From: Achromobacter sp. Marseille-Q4962
Lineage (GTDB): Bacteria; Pseudomonadota; Gammaproteobacteria; Burkholderiales; Burkholderiaceae_B
Length of the DNA: 64,000 nucleotides
Assembly (NCBI RefSeq): GCF_943737005.1
Contig: NZ_CALSFU010000023.1
Location: forward strand, 1 to 64,000
Direction: 5' to 3'
The notes beneath the pieces are model-generated. The model had not been told where the DNA came from and did not search any database. It was given only the letters and a program-made list of their open reading frames with translations. The position numbers were made by a program, and so were the translations under genes. Below, in pieces: positions 46,148 through 58,176 of this stretch (position 1 is its first letter; the number at the start of each line of letters is the position of its first letter).

Positions 46148-47398
46148 ATGAGTCCCCTGCTTTCCATCGACGAGCCGCGCCCCGCCCGCTCGCCCGCCCG
46201 GCCGCAGTGGCGCGCCTTCACCGAGATGGGTTTCCGCCCGCTCTACCTCGCGGGTTGCGGCTGGGCCCTGGCATCGGTGCTGGCGTGGGTCTATGCCCCC
46301 GGCCTCTTGCGCGGCGACCTGCCGGGCGTGTTCTGGCATGCGCACGAAATGCTCTGGGGGTTCGTCGCCACCATCGCCGTGGGCTTTCTGCTCACCGCGG
46401 GCGCCAACTGGACCGGGCGCAACCCCTTGCACGGCAATCCCCTGGCCGCCCTGTGCCTGGTCTGGGCCGCGGCGCGCATCGGCTACCTCGTGCCCGGCCG
46501 CAATGCCTTCCTGGTCGCCGGGGCCGCGGACGCGCTGTTCTTCCTGTGGGGCGCCGCGGCCCTGGGCCGTTCGGTCTGGCTCACGCGCAACCGGCGCAAC
46601 TACGGCGTGCCGCTGCTGCTGGCCGCCCTGGCGGGCGCCCATGCGGCCTATCTTTCCTCGGCCGCCGCGGGCGACTATCTCGGCCTGATGCGCGCCTTCA
46701 ACGCGGGACTGATCTGCATGGCGGTGCTGACGCTGCTGATCGCGCGGCGCGTCATCCCCTTCTTCGCGCAACGCGCGGTGCAGGGGCTGAAGATCCCGCC
46801 GCACACGCGCAGCGGCCATTGGCAATTGGCGGCGGGCGTCGCCGCCGTCGCATTGCTGCTGGCCGGGCAGGCACCGGCCGCCAGCGCGGCGCTGGCGGCC
46901 AGCGGCCTGATCGCGCTGGCGCAATGGCTGGCCTGGAAGCCCTGGGCGGTGCGCCGCGTACCCCTGCTGTGGATCCTGTATGCCGGCTATCTCGGCCTGG
47001 GCATCGGACTGCTGGTGGCCGCCGCCCAACTGGCCGGCCTCGTGCTGCGCACCGCGTGGCCGGCGCACGTGATCGGCGTGGCGGGCTTCTCGGTGCTCAT
47101 CCTGGGCATGGTCACGCGCACGGCCCTCGGCCACCTGGGGCGCCCGCTGCGCACCGACCGCAGCATGGTCACGAGCTACGCGCTGATGATCCTGGCCGCC
47201 CTGCTGCGGCTGGCCGCGCTGCCGCCCACCCAGGCGAGCGTGGCGCTGCTACACGCCTCCGCCACCGCCTGGGCACTGGCCCTGGCGCTTTACCTCTGGC
47301 GCTTCTTCCCCCTCATGATCCGCCCGCGCGCCGACGCGCCCCAGGGCGCCGTGCGGGTAGCGGCCGCCCGGCCGGCCGGACCCGCGCCGCGCCCATGA
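46148..47398 (+). CDS. nnrS: NnrS family heme/copper membrane protein
   Basis: A 416-residue protein with about twelve transmembrane helices. It shows FTEMGFRPLYLAGCGWALASVLAWV, WHAHEMLWGFVATIAVGFLLTA and a late histidine-bearing helix, WPAHVIGVAGFSVLILGMVTRTALGHLGRPL. NnrS proteins protect cells against iron-nitrosyl stress during denitrification. The ATG at 46148 follows GGAG at 46135-46138, and a 36-codon in-frame extension upstream overlaps the NsrR site and is rejected. It diverges from narK1, linking NO defence with nitrate respiration. Confidence 0.93.
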   Translation: MSPLLSIDEPRPARSPARPQWRAFTEMGFRPLYLAGCGWALASVLAWVYAPGLLRGDLPGVFWHAHEMLWGFVATIAVGFLLTAGANWTGRNPLHGNPLAALCLVWAAARIGYLVPGRNAFLVAGAADALFFLWGAAALGRSVWLTRNRRNYGVPLLLAALAGAHAAYLSSAAAGDYLGLMRAFNAGLICMAVLTLLIARRVIPFFAQRAVQGLKIPPHTRSGHWQLAAGVAAVALLLAGQAPAASAALAASGLIALAQWLAWKPWAVRRVPLLWILYAGYLGLGIGLLVAAAQLAGLVLRTAWPAHVIGVAGFSVLILGMVTRTALGHLGRPLRTDRSMVTSYALMILAALLRLAALPPTQASVALLHASATAWALALALYLWRFFPLMIRPRADAPQGAVRVAAARPAGPAPRP

Positions 47399-47426
47399 CC
47401 CGCCCCTTACGCCGTCTCCCGGGGCG

Positions 47427-47480
47427 GCGCATGGCGGGTTCACGGTGGGCGCATGGCGGGTTCACGGTGGGCGCATGGCG
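47427..47480. repeat. 22-bp tandem direct repeat, about 2.5 copies
   Basis: The unit, starting GCGCATGGCGGGTTC and ending ACGGTGG, occurs at 47427-47448 and 47449-47470 without a mismatch, followed by a ten-base partial copy to 47480. It lies in the 186-base gap between nnrS and the RND operon. It could vary in copy number by slippage. No regulatory role is evident. Confidence 0.85.
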
Positions 47481-47584
47481 CGCCCCCGCGGGCAGAACCT
47501 GACATCTGGCTGATGCAATAACGCTAATAATTATTATTCCGCTAGAATCGCGGCTGTCTCCATCCCTTTTTTAGACAGTCTCCC

Positions 47585-48751
47585 ATGCCTCAGCCCCGGA
47601 ATGCGGGCCCCGCCGGCCGCCGCAGGCGCATGGCCCGGGTCGTCCTGGCGCTGTGCGCCCTGGCCGCTTGCGGACTGTGGCTGGCCCTGCGCCAGACCGG
47701 CGGCGAGCCGCCCGGCCCGCCCGGCTTCGCGCAGCAGCCCGTGCCCGTTGCCGTGGCGCCCGCCACGCTGGCCCCGCTGCAGCAAGACCTGCATGCCCTG
47801 GGCACCATTACGCCGCTGGCGCGCGCCGACCTGCGCAGCCAGGTTGACGGCGAACTGCTGCGGCTGCATTTCGCCGAAGGCCAGGCCGTCGCGGCCGGGC
47901 AGCTGCTCGCCGAGCTGGACGCGCGGCCGTTCCGCGCCGCGCTGGCGGCCGCCGAGGGCGAACTGGCCCGCACCCAGGCGCTGCTCGACAACGCCGAGGC
48001 CGACCTGCGGCGCTACGAGACGCTGGCCCGCCAGGATGCGGTGGCCGGCCGGCAGCTCGACGCCGCCCGGGCCGAGGCGCGCCGGTATCGCGCCCAGCGC
48101 CAGCGCGACCAGGCCCGCGTGGACGAGGCCCGCCGGCAGTTGTCGCACACCCGCATCGTCGCGCCCTATGCCGGACGGGTCGGCCTGCGCCGCGTGGACG
48201 CCGGCAACCATGTGCGCGCGGCCGACGCCGAGGGCCTGGTCACCCTGGTGCAGACCTCGCCCATCTCGGCCGTGTTCAGCCTGCCCGAAACCCGCCTCGA
48301 CGCGCTGCGCCGGGCCTGGGCGCGCGGCGCAGCGCCGCGCGTGCAGGCCTGGGACGCCGACGAGCGCCGCCTGCTGGCCGAGGGCGAACTGGAGGCCCTG
48401 GACAACCGCATCGAAACCGCCACGGGCACGGTGCGCCTGCGGGCGCGCTTCGCCAACGCCGACGAATCCCTGTTTCCCAACCAGTTCGTCAATATCCGGC
48501 TGATCCTCAGCCGGCCCGACCCCGCGCTTTCCATTCCCTCGGCGGCCGTGCAGTACGGCGCCGACGGCGCTTTCGTCTTCGTCATCGGCGCGGACCGGCG
48601 CGCCATGCGCCGCGACCTCGCGCTGGGGCCGGCGCGCGCCGGCCGCGTGGCGGTGGAATCCGGCCTCGAACCCGCCGAGCGCGTGGTGGTGGAAGGCATA
48701 GACCGCCTGCAGGACGGGCGCGAAGTGCTGGTCGTGGAACAACAGGGCTAG
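47585..48751 (+). CDS. mdtA: RND efflux periplasmic adaptor, MdtA-like
   Basis: A 388-residue membrane fusion protein with an N-terminal anchor ([19 protein letters not shown]). The lipoyl halves surround a short coiled-coil hairpin ([49 protein letters not shown]). [47 protein letters not shown] and [12 protein letters not shown] are typical of MdtA. It joins the two RND pumps encoded downstream to an outer membrane channel. TAGAAT at 47543-47548 in an AT-rich stretch is the likely -10. Confidence 0.93.
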   Translation: MPQPRNAGPAGRRRRMARVVLALCALAACGLWLALRQTGGEPPGPPGFAQQPVPVAVAPATLAPLQQDLHALGTITPLARADLRSQVDGELLRLHFAEGQAVAAGQLLAELDARPFRAALAAAEGELARTQALLDNAEADLRRYETLARQDAVAGRQLDAARAEARRYRAQRQRDQARVDEARRQLSHTRIVAPYAGRVGLRRVDAGNHVRAADAEGLVTLVQTSPISAVFSLPETRLDALRRAWARGAAPRVQAWDADERRLLAEGELEALDNRIETATGTVRLRARFANADESLFPNQFVNIRLILSRPDPALSIPSAAVQYGADGAFVFVIGADRRAMRRDLALGPARAGRVAVESGLEPAERVVVEGIDRLQDGREVLVVEQQG

Positions 48752-48777
48752 GGCGTGTCGCCCCCAGGACGTCCCCA

Positions 48778-51700
48778 ATGAGCCTTTCCCGCCCTTTCAT
48801 TCTCCGCCCCGTCGCGACCTCGTTCCTGATGATCGCGCTGCTGCTGTCGGGCATCCTGGCCTGGCGGCTGCTGCCCGTGGCCGCGCTGCCCCAGGTGGAC
48901 TATCCCATCATCCAGGTCTCCACTTCGTATCCGGGCGCCAGTCCCCGCGTCATGGCGCGCGTCGTCACCGCGCCGCTGGAGCGCCGCTTCGGCCAGATAC
49001 CCGGGCTGAAGCAGATGTCTTCCGCCAGCGGCAGCGGCGTGTCGGTGATCACGCTGCAGTTCTCGCTGGATATCTCGCTGGGCGTGGCCGAGCAGGAAGT
49101 GCAGGCCGCCATCAGCGCCAGCGGTTCGTTGCTGCCGGGCGACCTGCCCGCCCCGCCCGTGTACCGCAAGGTCAACCCGGCCGACGTGCCCATCCTGACC
49201 CTGGCCGTCACTTCCGATACGCTGCCCCTGCCGGCCGTGTACGACCTGGTGGACACGCGCATGACGCAGCGGCTGGCGCAGCTGTCCGGCGTGGGCATGG
49301 TGAGCCTGGCGGGCGGCCAGCGCCCCGCCGTGCGCGTGCAGGTCAATCCCATGGCCCTGGCGGCGCGCGGGCTGGCGCTGTCGGATGTGCAGGAGGCCAT
49401 CGCCAAGACCAACTCGAACCAGCCCAAGGGCAGCTTCGACGGCCCGGTGCGCTCGGTCATCATGGATGCCAACGACCAGCTGCAGAGCGCCGCCGAATAC
49501 CGCGAGCTCATCGTCGCCTGGCGCAACGGCGCGCCGGTGCGGCTGGGCGACGTGGCCGCCGTGGAAGACGGCGCCGAAAACCGCTACCTGGCAGCCTGGG
49601 TGGATCGCCAGCCCGCCGTGCTGGTCAACATCCAGCGGCAGCCCGGCGCCAACGTCATCGCGGTGGCCGACCAGGTCAAGGCCCTGCTGCCCCAGCTCAC
49701 CGCCAACCTGCCGGCCGCGGCGCAGGTGCGGGTGCTCACCGACCGCACCGAAAGCATCCGCGCCTCGGTGCGCGGCGTGCAATGGGAGCTGGCCTTCGCC
49801 GTGGCGCTGGTCGTGCTGGTGACCTTTCTGTTCCTGCGCAATCTGCAGGCCACGCTCATCCCCGCGCTGGCGGTGCCGCTGTCGCTGATAGGCGCCTTCG
49901 GCTTCATGTACCTGGCGGGCTATTCCACCAACAATCTCACGCTCATGGCGCTGACCATCGGCGCCGGGTTCGTGGTGGACGATGCCATCGTCATGCTGGA
50001 GAACATCGCCCGCTACCGCGAACAGGGTCATAGCCCCTTGAGCGCGGCCCTCAAGGGCGCGGGGCAAATCGGCTTCACGCTGGTTTCGCTCACGCTGTCG
50101 CTGATCGCGGTGCTGATCCCGCTGCTCTTCATGGAAGACGTGGTGGGCCGCCTGTTCCGCGAGTTCGCCGTGACGCTGGCGGTGGCCATCCTGATCTCGC
50201 TGGCGGTGTCTCTCACGCTTACGCCCATGATGTGCGCGCGCCTGCTGCCCGCGCACCGCGAAACCCGCCCGGGGCCGCTCGACCGCCTGCAGGCGCGCTA
50301 CGCCGGCTGGCTGGACTTCACCCTGCGCCATCAGAAGTTGACGCTGGCCGCCATGCTGGCCACCGTGGCGCTCACGGGCGTGCTGTACCTGCTGGTGCCC
50401 AAGGGCTTCTTCCCGGTGCAGGACGGCGGCGTGCTGCAGGGCATGACCCAATCGGCCGCCAGCGTGTCGTTCGACGCCATGGCGCGCCGCCAGCAGGCGC
50501 TGGCCGCAGCCCTGCTGGACGATCCCGACGTGCAGAACCTCTCGTCCTTCATCGGCGTGGACGGCCTGAACGCCACGCTCAACACGGGCCGGCTGCTCAT
50601 CAACCTCAAGCCCTGGCCGGAGCGCAGCGCGCCGCTGCCCGACATCATGGCGCGGCTGGACGCCCGGGCGCGCGGGGTGGGCGGCATTTCGCTCTACCTG
50701 CAGCCCGTGCAGGAGCTGAATATCGAAGACCGGGCCAGCCGCGGCCAGTACCAGTTCACGCTCACCTCGCCCGACAGCGCGCTGCTGGCGCACTGGAGCG
50801 CGGCGCTGGTGCGCCAGCTAGCGCAGTCGCCCGGGCTGGCCGGCATCTCGTCGGACCTGCAGGACGGCGGACGCCAGGCCTATGTGGAAGTCTCGCGCGA
50901 CGCGGCCGCCCGCCTGGGCGTCACCATGGACGATGTGGCGCAACTGCTCTACAGCGCCTTCGGCCAGCGACAGGTCGCCACGCTCTTCACGCAGTCCAAC
51001 CAATACCGCGTGGTGCTGGAGGTGGACCGCGCGCTGGCCGCCACGCCGCAGGCGCTCGACCGCCTGCACCTGCAGACCGCCGACGGCCGCGCCCTTCCTC
51101 TATCGGCGCTGGCCACCGTGAGCGAGCGCGCCGTGCCGCTGTCCGTCAACCACCTGTCGCAGTTCCCGGCGGTGAACCTCTCGTTCAACCTGCCGCCCGG
51201 CGGTTCGCTGGGCGCGGCTATCGAGGCCATCGAAAACGCCCGCGCCGAGATCGGCATGCCCGCCAGCGTCGAATTGCGCCTGCAAGGCGCGGCGGCCGCG
51301 TTCCAGACCTCGCTGTCGAACACGCTCTGGCTCATGCTGGCGGCGGTGGTCACCATGTACCTGGTGCTGGGCATGCTCTATGAAAGCGCCATCCACCCGG
51401 TCACCATCCTCTCCACCTTGCCTTCGGCCACCGTGGGCGCGCTGCTGGCGCTGCTGCTCACCGGGCGGCCGCTGGATCTCATCGCGGTGATCGGCATCAT
51501 CCTGCTGATCGGGCTGGTCAAGAAGAACGGCATCATGATGGTGGACTTCGCGCTGGAAGCCGAGCGCGCGCGCGGCCTGCGGCCCGAGGCCGCGATCCGC
51601 GAGGCCGCGCTGCTGCGGCTGCGCCCCATTCTCATGACCACGCTGGCGGCGCTGTTCGGGGCCGTGCCGCTCATGCTGGCCACCGGCTCGGGCGCCGAAC

Positions 51701-51861
51701 TGCGCCAGCCGCTGGGCTGGGTCATGGTGGGCGGCCTGCTGGCCAGCCAGGTGCTGACGCTGTTCACCACGCCGGCGGTGTACCTGTTCTTCCACCGGCT
51801 GGGCCGGCGCAGGGCGCCCGCGGTGCCCGCCGCCGCGCACGCGGACGACGCCGCGCCATGA
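48778..51861 (+). CDS. mdtB: RND efflux pump subunit, MdtB-like
   Basis: A 1027-residue inner membrane drug/proton antiporter. The opening [50 protein letters not shown] is the HAE1 RND signature. The proton relay aspartates are in [19 protein letters not shown] (helix 4). In E. coli MdtB and MdtC form a heterotrimer, and the two consecutive pump genes here predict the same. It starts 27 bases after mdtA and overlaps mdtC by four bases. Confidence 0.94.
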   Translation: MSLSRPFILRPVATSFLMIALLLSGILAWRLLPVAALPQVDYPIIQVSTSYPGASPRVMARVVTAPLERRFGQIPGLKQMSSASGSGVSVITLQFSLDISLGVAEQEVQAAISASGSLLPGDLPAPPVYRKVNPADVPILTLAVTSDTLPLPAVYDLVDTRMTQRLAQLSGVGMVSLAGGQRPAVRVQVNPMALAARGLALSDVQEAIAKTNSNQPKGSFDGPVRSVIMDANDQLQSAAEYRELIVAWRNGAPVRLGDVAAVEDGAENRYLAAWVDRQPAVLVNIQRQPGANVIAVADQVKALLPQLTANLPAAAQVRVLTDRTESIRASVRGVQWELAFAVALVVLVTFLFLRNLQATLIPALAVPLSLIGAFGFMYLAGYSTNNLTLMALTIGAGFVVDDAIVMLENIARYREQGHSPLSAALKGAGQIGFTLVSLTLSLIAVLIPLLFMEDVVGRLFREFAVTLAVAILISLAVSLTLTPMMCARLLPAHRETRPGPLDRLQARYAGWLDFTLRHQKLTLAAMLATVALTGVLYLLVPKGFFPVQDGGVLQGMTQSAASVSFDAMARRQQALAAALLDDPDVQNLSSFIGVDGLNATLNTGRLLINLKPWPERSAPLPDIMARLDARARGVGGISLYLQPVQELNIEDRASRGQYQFTLTSPDSALLAHWSAALVRQLAQSPGLAGISSDLQDGGRQAYVEVSRDAAARLGVTMDDVAQLLYSAFGQRQVATLFTQSNQYRVVLEVDRALAATPQALDRLHLQTADGRALPLSALATVSERAVPLSVNHLSQFPAVNLSFNLPPGGSLGAAIEAIENARAEIGMPASVELRLQGAAAAFQTSLSNTLWLMLAAVVTMYLVLGMLYESAIHPVTILSTLPSATVGALLALLLTGRPLDLIAVIGIILLIGLVKKNGIMMVDFALEAERARGLRPEAAIREAALLRLRPILMTTLAALFGAVPLMLATGSGAELRQPLGWVMVGGLLASQVLTLFTTPAVYLFFHRLGRRRAPAVPAAAHADDAAP

Positions 51862-54800
51862 TACGCGCGCTGCTGCACCGCCCCGTCGCCTGCATCTTCC
51901 TGGCGCTGGCGCTCACGCTGCTGGGCGCGGTCGCCTGGCGGCTGCTGCCGGTGGCGCCGCTGCCGCAGGTCGATTTCCCCACCATCGAGGTGCAGGCCGC
52001 GCTGCCCGGCGCCAGCCCCGAAAGCATGGCCAGCACCGTGGCGGCCCCGCTGGAGCGCGCCCTGGGCGGCATCGCCGGCGTCGCGTCCATGACCTCGTCG
52101 AGCAACCAGGGCGCCACCTACATCCAGCTGCAGTTCGACCTGGACCGCGACATCCACGAGGCCGCGCGCGACGTGCAGGCCGCCATCAACGCGGCGCGCG
52201 CGGACCTGCCCTCCGGCATGCCCGACAACCCGGCCTACCGCAAGGTCAACCCCTCGCAGGCCCCCATCATGGCGCTGGCGATCAGTTCGCCCACCCGGCC
52301 CGCGGGGCAGATCTACGACATCGCGTCCACCGTGCTGGCGCAGAAGATCTCGCAGATCGCCGGCGTGGGCGAAGTGACCCTGGGCGGCAGTTCGCTGCCC
52401 GCCGTGCGCGTGCAGGTCAACCCCCATGCCCTGGCCCATTACGGGGTCGCGCTGGACGACGTGCGCACCGCCATCGCCAACGCCGCGCCCATGCGGCCGC
52501 AGGGCCAGCTCGACGCTCCCGGGCGGCGCTGGGAGCTTGCCACGCAGGGCCAGCCCCGCCGCGCCGCGGACTACGAAACCCTGGTCCTGCGCCACCGCGA
52601 CGGCGCCGTGACGCGGCTGTCGCAGGTGGCGCGCGTGAGCGATTCGGTGGAAAACCGCTACAGCAGCGGGTTCCACAACCGCAACCCGGCCGTGGTGCTT
52701 ACCGTCAGCCGCCAGCCCGGCGCCAACATCATCGAGACCATCGCCGCCATCTATGGGGAAATGCCCGGCCTGCGCGCGCTCATGCCGGCCGACGTGGACC
52801 TCGCCGTGGTGCTGGACCGCTCGCCGGGCATCCACGCCACGCTGCGCGAGGCCCACGTTACGCTGGCGCTGGCGGCGCTGCTGGTGATCGCCGTGGTCTG
52901 GCTGTTCCTGGGCAGCGCGCGCGCCGCCGCCATTCCCAGCGTCGCCATCCCGGTCAGCCTGGTGGCGACGTTCGCGGTGATGTACCTGTGCGGGTTCTCG
53001 CTCAACAATCTCTCGCTCATGGCGCTCATCGTGGCCGCCGGCCTGGTGGTCGACGACGCTATCGTGGTGCTGGAGAACATCTCGCGGCACCTGGAACGCG
53101 GGCTGCCGCCGCGGCGCGCCGCCCTGCGCGGGGTGCGCGAAGTGGGCTTCACACTGGTGGCGATGACGCTGTCGCTGGCGGTGGTGTTCGTCTCCATCCT
53201 CTTCATGGGCGGGCTGGTGGAGCGGCTGTTCCGCGAGTTCTCCATCACGCTGGTGGCGGCCACGCTGATCTCGCTGCTGGTTTCCGTGGCCATCATTCCC
53301 GGCCTGTGCGCGCGCTGGCTGAAACCGGCCACGGCCCTCCCGGCGCGCGAGGCCCGCCCCGGCGCCGTGCGCGCCTTCTTCGGGCGGCTGCACGACGCCT
53401 ACGGCCGCAGCCTATGGCGCGTGATGCGCCACGCGCGCCTCGCGCTGGTCCTGCTGGCCGCGGTGGCGGCCCTCAACGTCTACCTGTATGCGCAGGCGCC
53501 CAAGGGGTTCCTGCCCACGCAGGACACCGGCCAGCTCATCGGCTTCGTGCGGGGCGACGACGGGTTCTCCTTCCAGGTCATGCAGCCCAAGATCGACATC
53601 TACCGCCAGCTCGTGCTGCGCCACCCGGCCGTGCAGGACGTGATCGGCTACAACGGCGGCGACCTGGGCATCAGCAACTCGCTGTTCCTCATCCGGCTCA
53701 AGCCCGCCTCGCAGCGCGAGGCATCGTCCGGCGAAGTCATAGACTGGCTGCGCGCCAACGCGCCGCCGGTGCCCGGCGGCATGCTCTTCCTGAACGTGGA
53801 CCAGGACCTGCGCATGCCCGGCGGCTTCGGCAACTCGGGCGACCACGAGCTTGCCATCCTCGCCAGCGACGTGCCGGCGCTGCGCGAGTGGTCGCGCAAA
53901 ATCTCGCGCGCGCTGCGGGAGATTCCCGAACTGCGCGACGTGGACGCCGTGGGCGATGCCGCCACCCAGCAAGTGCTCATCAACATCGACCGCGCGGCGG
54001 CCCGGCGGCTGGGCGTAGACATAGACACCATCGGCAGCGTGCTTGGCAATTCCTTCAGCCAGCGCCAGGTCGCGACCCTGTACGACCCCATGAACCAATA
54101 CCGCGTGGTGCTGGAGCTGGACCCCCGCCACACCGAAGACCCCGCCGTGCTCGAACAGGTGCAGGTCGTGACCGCCGACGGCGGCCGCGTGCCGCTCACC
54201 GCCTTCGCCACCTATGAATACGGCATGGTCAACGACCGCGTGTTTCACGACGGCCTGTACGCCGCGGCGGGCGTCGGTTTCTCGCTGGCCGGCGGCGTGT
54301 CGCTGGAACAGGGCCTGGCCGCCATCGACGCGGCCATGGCCCGCCTGATGGTGCCCTCCCACATCCAGGTGCGCCTGGGCGGCGATGCCCGCACCTTCCA
54401 GCAGAGCCTGCAAGACCAGCCCTGGCTCATCCTGTCGGTGCTGGTGGCCATTTACCTCGTGCTGGGCATTCTCTACGAAAGCCCGCTGCATCCGCTGGCC
54501 ATTCTGTCCACCCTGCCTCCGGCCGGCATCGGCGCGCTGCTCGCGCTGCGCATCGCCGGCATGGAGTTCAGCCTGATCGCGCTGCTGGGCCTGTTCCTGC
54601 TGGTGGGCGTGGTCATGAAGAACGCCATCCTGATGATCGACTTCGCCATTGGCCTGGAGCGGCGCGAGGCCCTGCCGCCCGAGCAGGCCATACACCGCGC
54701 GGCCATGCTGCGCCTGCGCCCCATCCTCATGACCAACCTCGCCGGCCTGCTGGGCGCGCTGCCCCTGGTGCTGGGCATGGGTGAAGGCTCCGAGCTGCGG

Positions 54801-54953
54801 CGCCCGCTGGGCGTCGCCATCGTGGGCGGGCTGGCCATCAGTCAGTTTCTCACCCTGTACACCACGCCCGTCGTCTACCTGGCGCTGGAACGCCTGCGGC
54901 AACGCTGGCGGGCCGCGCGCGCCCGGCGCGCGGCATCCGCCGCCCGGCCCTGA
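51858..54953 (+). CDS. mdtC: RND efflux pump subunit, MdtC-like
   Basis: A 1031-residue paralogue of the preceding pump. It opens [41 protein letters not shown] and has the helix 4 motif [24 protein letters not shown]. Its ATG overlaps the mdtB stop codon (ATGA). No gene for an outer membrane factor or the BaeSR-type regulators follows, and the catalase gene converges 13 bases later, so a channel encoded elsewhere must serve it. Confidence 0.94.
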   Translation: MIRALLHRPVACIFLALALTLLGAVAWRLLPVAPLPQVDFPTIEVQAALPGASPESMASTVAAPLERALGGIAGVASMTSSSNQGATYIQLQFDLDRDIHEAARDVQAAINAARADLPSGMPDNPAYRKVNPSQAPIMALAISSPTRPAGQIYDIASTVLAQKISQIAGVGEVTLGGSSLPAVRVQVNPHALAHYGVALDDVRTAIANAAPMRPQGQLDAPGRRWELATQGQPRRAADYETLVLRHRDGAVTRLSQVARVSDSVENRYSSGFHNRNPAVVLTVSRQPGANIIETIAAIYGEMPGLRALMPADVDLAVVLDRSPGIHATLREAHVTLALAALLVIAVVWLFLGSARAAAIPSVAIPVSLVATFAVMYLCGFSLNNLSLMALIVAAGLVVDDAIVVLENISRHLERGLPPRRAALRGVREVGFTLVAMTLSLAVVFVSILFMGGLVERLFREFSITLVAATLISLLVSVAIIPGLCARWLKPATALPAREARPGAVRAFFGRLHDAYGRSLWRVMRHARLALVLLAAVAALNVYLYAQAPKGFLPTQDTGQLIGFVRGDDGFSFQVMQPKIDIYRQLVLRHPAVQDVIGYNGGDLGISNSLFLIRLKPASQREASSGEVIDWLRANAPPVPGGMLFLNVDQDLRMPGGFGNSGDHELAILASDVPALREWSRKISRALREIPELRDVDAVGDAATQQVLINIDRAAARRLGVDIDTIGSVLGNSFSQRQVATLYDPMNQYRVVLELDPRHTEDPAVLEQVQVVTADGGRVPLTAFATYEYGMVNDRVFHDGLYAAAGVGFSLAGGVSLEQGLAAIDAAMARLMVPSHIQVRLGGDARTFQQSLQDQPWLILSVLVAIYLVLGILYESPLHPLAILSTLPPAGIGALLALRIAGMEFSLIALLGLFLLVGVVMKNAILMIDFAIGLERREALPPEQAIHRAAMLRLRPILMTNLAGLLGALPLVLGMGEGSELRRPLGVAIVGGLAISQFLTLYTTPVVYLALERLRQRWRAARARRAASAARP

Positions 54954-54966
54954 ACGGGCCCGGCTC

Positions 54967-57351
54967 CTACACCGCGGGCGGCCAGGTTTCGCGCTCGGGG
55001 TAGCGGTGGCGGGCCAGCGCCTCGATATAACGCGCCGCCGCCTCGCCAGGATCGGGCTGGCCGGCCAGCACGCCCGCCGCGCCCTCCGGGATGCCGGCCA
55101 GCGCCAGCAGCTCGTCCGCGCCGTCCAGCGCGAGCAGCGGCTTGCCGTGACGGAAAGCGTCGCGCAGGAATTCCAGTGCGCGGCCGTCGGCGGCCAGGCG
55201 TTGCGCCGCGGCCGGCCCGCCCGCCACGACCACGCCGTCGAACAGGCTGGACGGCTGGTTGTCCAGCGAGGCGTCGGCATCCAGCCCGGCCCCGTCGTCA
55301 GCCGCCAACGGCCCGATGCGCTGGCCCACCACGCGCAGCACCACGCCGGCCGCGATCAAGGCGTCGGCCAGCGCCGTACAGGACGCGCCGTCCACCCCGT
55401 CGGCCGCCAGCAGCGCCACCTTGCGCGTGCGCACGCCGCCCTCGCCCGGCCGCGCCGTCAGCGAAAGCGCGGGCGACCGCGTAACCTCGGGCTTGGGCGG
55501 TTTGGCGATGGCGCGCGGCAGAGGATCGGGCAGCGGCGTGTTCAGGCGCTCAGCCACGCCCTGCGCCAGCTCATCCGACACATTGCGCAGCGACGCCAGC
55601 ATGCGGGCGCGCACCGCGGGCACCGTCACCTTGCTCAGCTCGAAACCGAAAGCGTCGGCGATGTGGCGCTTTTCCCAGTCCGTCTGGCTCTCGTAGAACA
55701 GCGCGGCCTGGTTGTAGTGCTCGGCGAACTTCTCCGGCCGGCCGCGCAGCTCGTCGCCGCCGGCCGCCTCCGGAAACGATACGAAGCCGTCCATGCCGGC
55801 CTGGAACGGACAGCCGCCGCCCAGGGAATTCGGCTCATACGCCACCCGTCCCCGGTGCACCGTCTGGCGGTGCATGCCGTCGCGCTGGTTGTTGTGCACC
55901 GGCGCCAGCGGCGCATTGATGGGCAGCTCGTGGAAGTTAGGCCCGCCCAGGCGCGAGATCTGCGTGTCCACATACGAATGGATGCGCCCGGCCAGCAGGG
56001 GATCGTTGGTGAAATCCAGCCCCGGCACGATGTGCGCCGCGCAGAACGCCGCCTGCTCCGTTTCCGCAAAGAAATTGTCCGGATTGCGATTCAGCACCAT
56101 GCGGCCGACGGGACGTACGGGCACCAGCTCCTCCGGCACGATCTTGGTCGCGTCGAGCACGTCGAAACTGAAGCGCGCGGCCTGCTCTTCGGTAAACACC
56201 TGCACGCCCAGCTCCCATTCGGGCCCGGCGCCCGCGTCGATGGCTTCCCACAGATCGCGGCGATGGAAGTCGGGATCGGCGCCCGACACCTTCACCGCCT
56301 CGTCCCACACCTGCGAATGCGTGCCCAGCACCGGATTCCAGTGAAACTTCACCAGCCGCGATTCGCCGCGCGCATTGACGAAGCGGAAAGTATGCACGCC
56401 AAAACCCTGCATCATGCGGAAACTGCGCGGAATGGCCCGGTCCGACATGAGCCACATCAGCATGTGGGTGCTTTCCGGCATCAGCGAAACAAAATCCCAG
56501 AACGTGTCGTGCGCGGAAGCGGCCTGCGGCATGCCGTGGTGCGGCTCGGGCTTGACCGCGTGCACCAGGTCGGGGAACTTCATCGCGTCCTGGATGAAGA
56601 ACACCGGCATGTTGTTGCCCACCAGATCCCAGTTGCCCTCGTCGGTATAGAACTTCACCGCAAAGCCGCGCACGTCGCGCGCCGTGTCCTTCGAGCCCCG
56701 CTCGCCGGCCACCGTGGAAAACCGCACGAACACCGGCGTGCGCTTGCCCTTCTTGGCGAACAGCGAGGCGCAAGTCAGGTCGGCCAGCGATTCGTAGCAC
56801 TCGAAATAGCCGTGCGCGCCCGACCCGCGCGCGTGCACCACGCGCTCCGGGATGCGCTCATGATCGAAGTGCGTAATCTTCTCGCGCAGCACGAAATCCT
56901 TGAGCAGCGCGGGCCCGCGCAGCCCGGCCTTCAACGAATCCTGGTTGCTGCTCACCCGCACGCCCTGGTTCGTGGTCAGCATCTGCCCCGTGTCGTCCGC
57001 CCTCACCCGCTCCAGCCCGCCGCCCACGGCGTTGGCCCCTGCTGCGGCGGGCTTTCCCGTCTTGCCGGACGTCTCTTGTTCGGACAACGAGCTCGCGCCG
57101 ACGGAAGCGGCGCCGGCCTTCGCATGCTGCCCCGCGTAGGGACGGCGCGCGGCCTTTTCTCCATACTCCTGCGCCTTGTCCGCATTGTGGCCGAGCGCTG
57201 CCGCCGTGGCCTGCACCGCCGCCGCCCGCCTGGCCGCGGGACTCGCCATGCCCCTGGCCGGGCCGCCCGCGGGCCCGCTGTCGGTATTCTGGAATGCCGT
57301 TTCCACGGGCGCCGCCGCGCCGCGCCTGCCTGCCGTTTTCTTTGCTGCCAT
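54967..57351 (-). CDS. katE: Large-subunit (clade 2, HPII-type) catalase
   Basis: A 794-residue heme catalase that splits hydrogen peroxide. The catalytic histidine is H173 in [44 protein letters not shown] follows, and the heme-ligand tyrosine is in [15 protein letters not shown]. The C-terminal 150 residues form the DJ-1/GATase1-like domain ([55 protein letters not shown]). The Ala/Lys-rich N-terminal extension is about 45 residues longer than in E. coli HPII. It lies 20 bases after a ferritin-like gene on the same strand, suggesting an oxidative or stationary-phase stress unit. Confidence 0.94.
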   Translation of the reverse strand: MAAKKTAGRRGAAAPVETAFQNTDSGPAGGPARGMASPAARRAAAVQATAAALGHNADKAQEYGEKAARRPYAGQHAKAGAASVGASSLSEQETSGKTGKPAAAGANAVGGGLERVRADDTGQMLTTNQGVRVSSNQDSLKAGLRGPALLKDFVLREKITHFDHERIPERVVHARGSGAHGYFECYESLADLTCASLFAKKGKRTPVFVRFSTVAGERGSKDTARDVRGFAVKFYTDEGNWDLVGNNMPVFFIQDAMKFPDLVHAVKPEPHHGMPQAASAHDTFWDFVSLMPESTHMLMWLMSDRAIPRSFRMMQGFGVHTFRFVNARGESRLVKFHWNPVLGTHSQVWDEAVKVSGADPDFHRRDLWEAIDAGAGPEWELGVQVFTEEQAARFSFDVLDATKIVPEELVPVRPVGRMVLNRNPDNFFAETEQAAFCAAHIVPGLDFTNDPLLAGRIHSYVDTQISRLGGPNFHELPINAPLAPVHNNQRDGMHRQTVHRGRVAYEPNSLGGGCPFQAGMDGFVSFPEAAGGDELRGRPEKFAEHYNQAALFYESQTDWEKRHIADAFGFELSKVTVPAVRARMLASLRNVSDELAQGVAERLNTPLPDPLPRAIAKPPKPEVTRSPALSLTARPGEGGVRTRKVALLAADGVDGASCTALADALIAAGVVLRVVGQRIGPLAADDGAGLDADASLDNQPSSLFDGVVVAGGPAAAQRLAADGRALEFLRDAFRHGKPLLALDGADELLALAGIPEGAAGVLAGQPDPGEAAARYIEALARHRYPERETWPPAV

Positions 57352-57371
57352 GACTGTCTCCCGGTCCTTTC

Positions 57372-58019
57372 CTAGTGATGCAGCATCTCGCCGCGCTGCT
57401 GCCGCGCGCGCGCCGCGCCAATGGCCGTGTGCGCCTGCCGGATCTCCTCGGGCGGGGGCAGCACGGCCGGATATCCCAGCGCCTCGATCCACAGCTCCCG
57501 GGCCCAGCCCTGCGAGTGATACAGGTGGTGATCCTCATCCGGCGCCACCGCCGCATGCGCCTGCGCCAGCACCTTGCCCATCCTGCCCCCATGCTCCTGG
57601 GCAACGCGGCCGATCAGCGCCCAGTTGGCATGGTCCTTGGTCTCGGCCAGCACCACGCATTCGACGGCCACGCGCTGCGCCGCCTCCTCATCGCCGGCGG
57701 TCTGCGCCATGCGCATCGCCCGCAGCAGCGCCTGGCTGATGTGGCGCGCCACCTCGCGCCCCGGCGTCTCCCGCTCGGTTTCCATCCCGAGCTGCTCGAA
57801 CACTGTCAGCAACACCCGGCGGTGCGTACGGGTTTCTTCCAGGTATTCGCGCCATTCCTGCTTGAGGCTTTCGTTCACGGCGCAGGAAAGCGCAGTTTCA
57901 TAAATGGCCAGGCCGCCGATCTCCGTCTCCAGCGCCTCGTACAACAGCGCCTCGATCTGCTTCTCGTTGCCCGGCCGGCGCCCGCGCCGCGGGCGTCCGG
58001 TTTCGTCTGCTGGACTCAT
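57372..58019 (-). CDS. Ferritin-like four-helix protein paired with catalase
   Basis: A 215-residue protein with a basic head (GRPRRGRRPGNEKQIE) followed by a four-helix bundle. Possible diiron ligands are in LETEIGGLAIYETAL, EYLEETRTHRRVLLTVFEQLGME, RVAVECVVLAETKDHANWALIGRVAQEHGG and DEDHHLYHSQGW. A very strong AGGAGGTGAG ribosome site (58034-58025) precedes the ATG at 58019. Proteins like this are encoded next to catalases and may sequester iron or guard DNA, but the function is inferred from context only. Confidence 0.7.
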   Translation of the reverse strand: MSPADETGRPRRGRRPGNEKQIEALLYEALETEIGGLAIYETALSCAVNESLKQEWREYLEETRTHRRVLLTVFEQLGMETERETPGREVARHISQALLRAMRMAQTAGDEEAAQRVAVECVVLAETKDHANWALIGRVAQEHGGRMGKVLAQAHAAVAPDEDHHLYHSQGWARELWIEALGYPAVLPPPEEIRQAHTAIGAARARQQRGEMLHH

Positions 58020-58176
58020 CACGCTCACCTCCTCTCGCCGTTTGGAATAGGCCCCGCGCCTGCCGCGGGCCGGGCGTGCAGCAACCGCCGTGCCCGGCCC
58101 CGCCACCCGCCGCGCGGGCGAGGCAAGCGCACTTCCTGCAAGCAGGCGGAAAACAATGAGCTGACAAGACACCCCA

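Noticed and set aside
54954-54966. Outer membrane factor or BaeSR genes completing the mdtABC operon
   Set aside because: Only 13 bases separate mdtC from the convergent catalase gene, so no further operon gene exists here.
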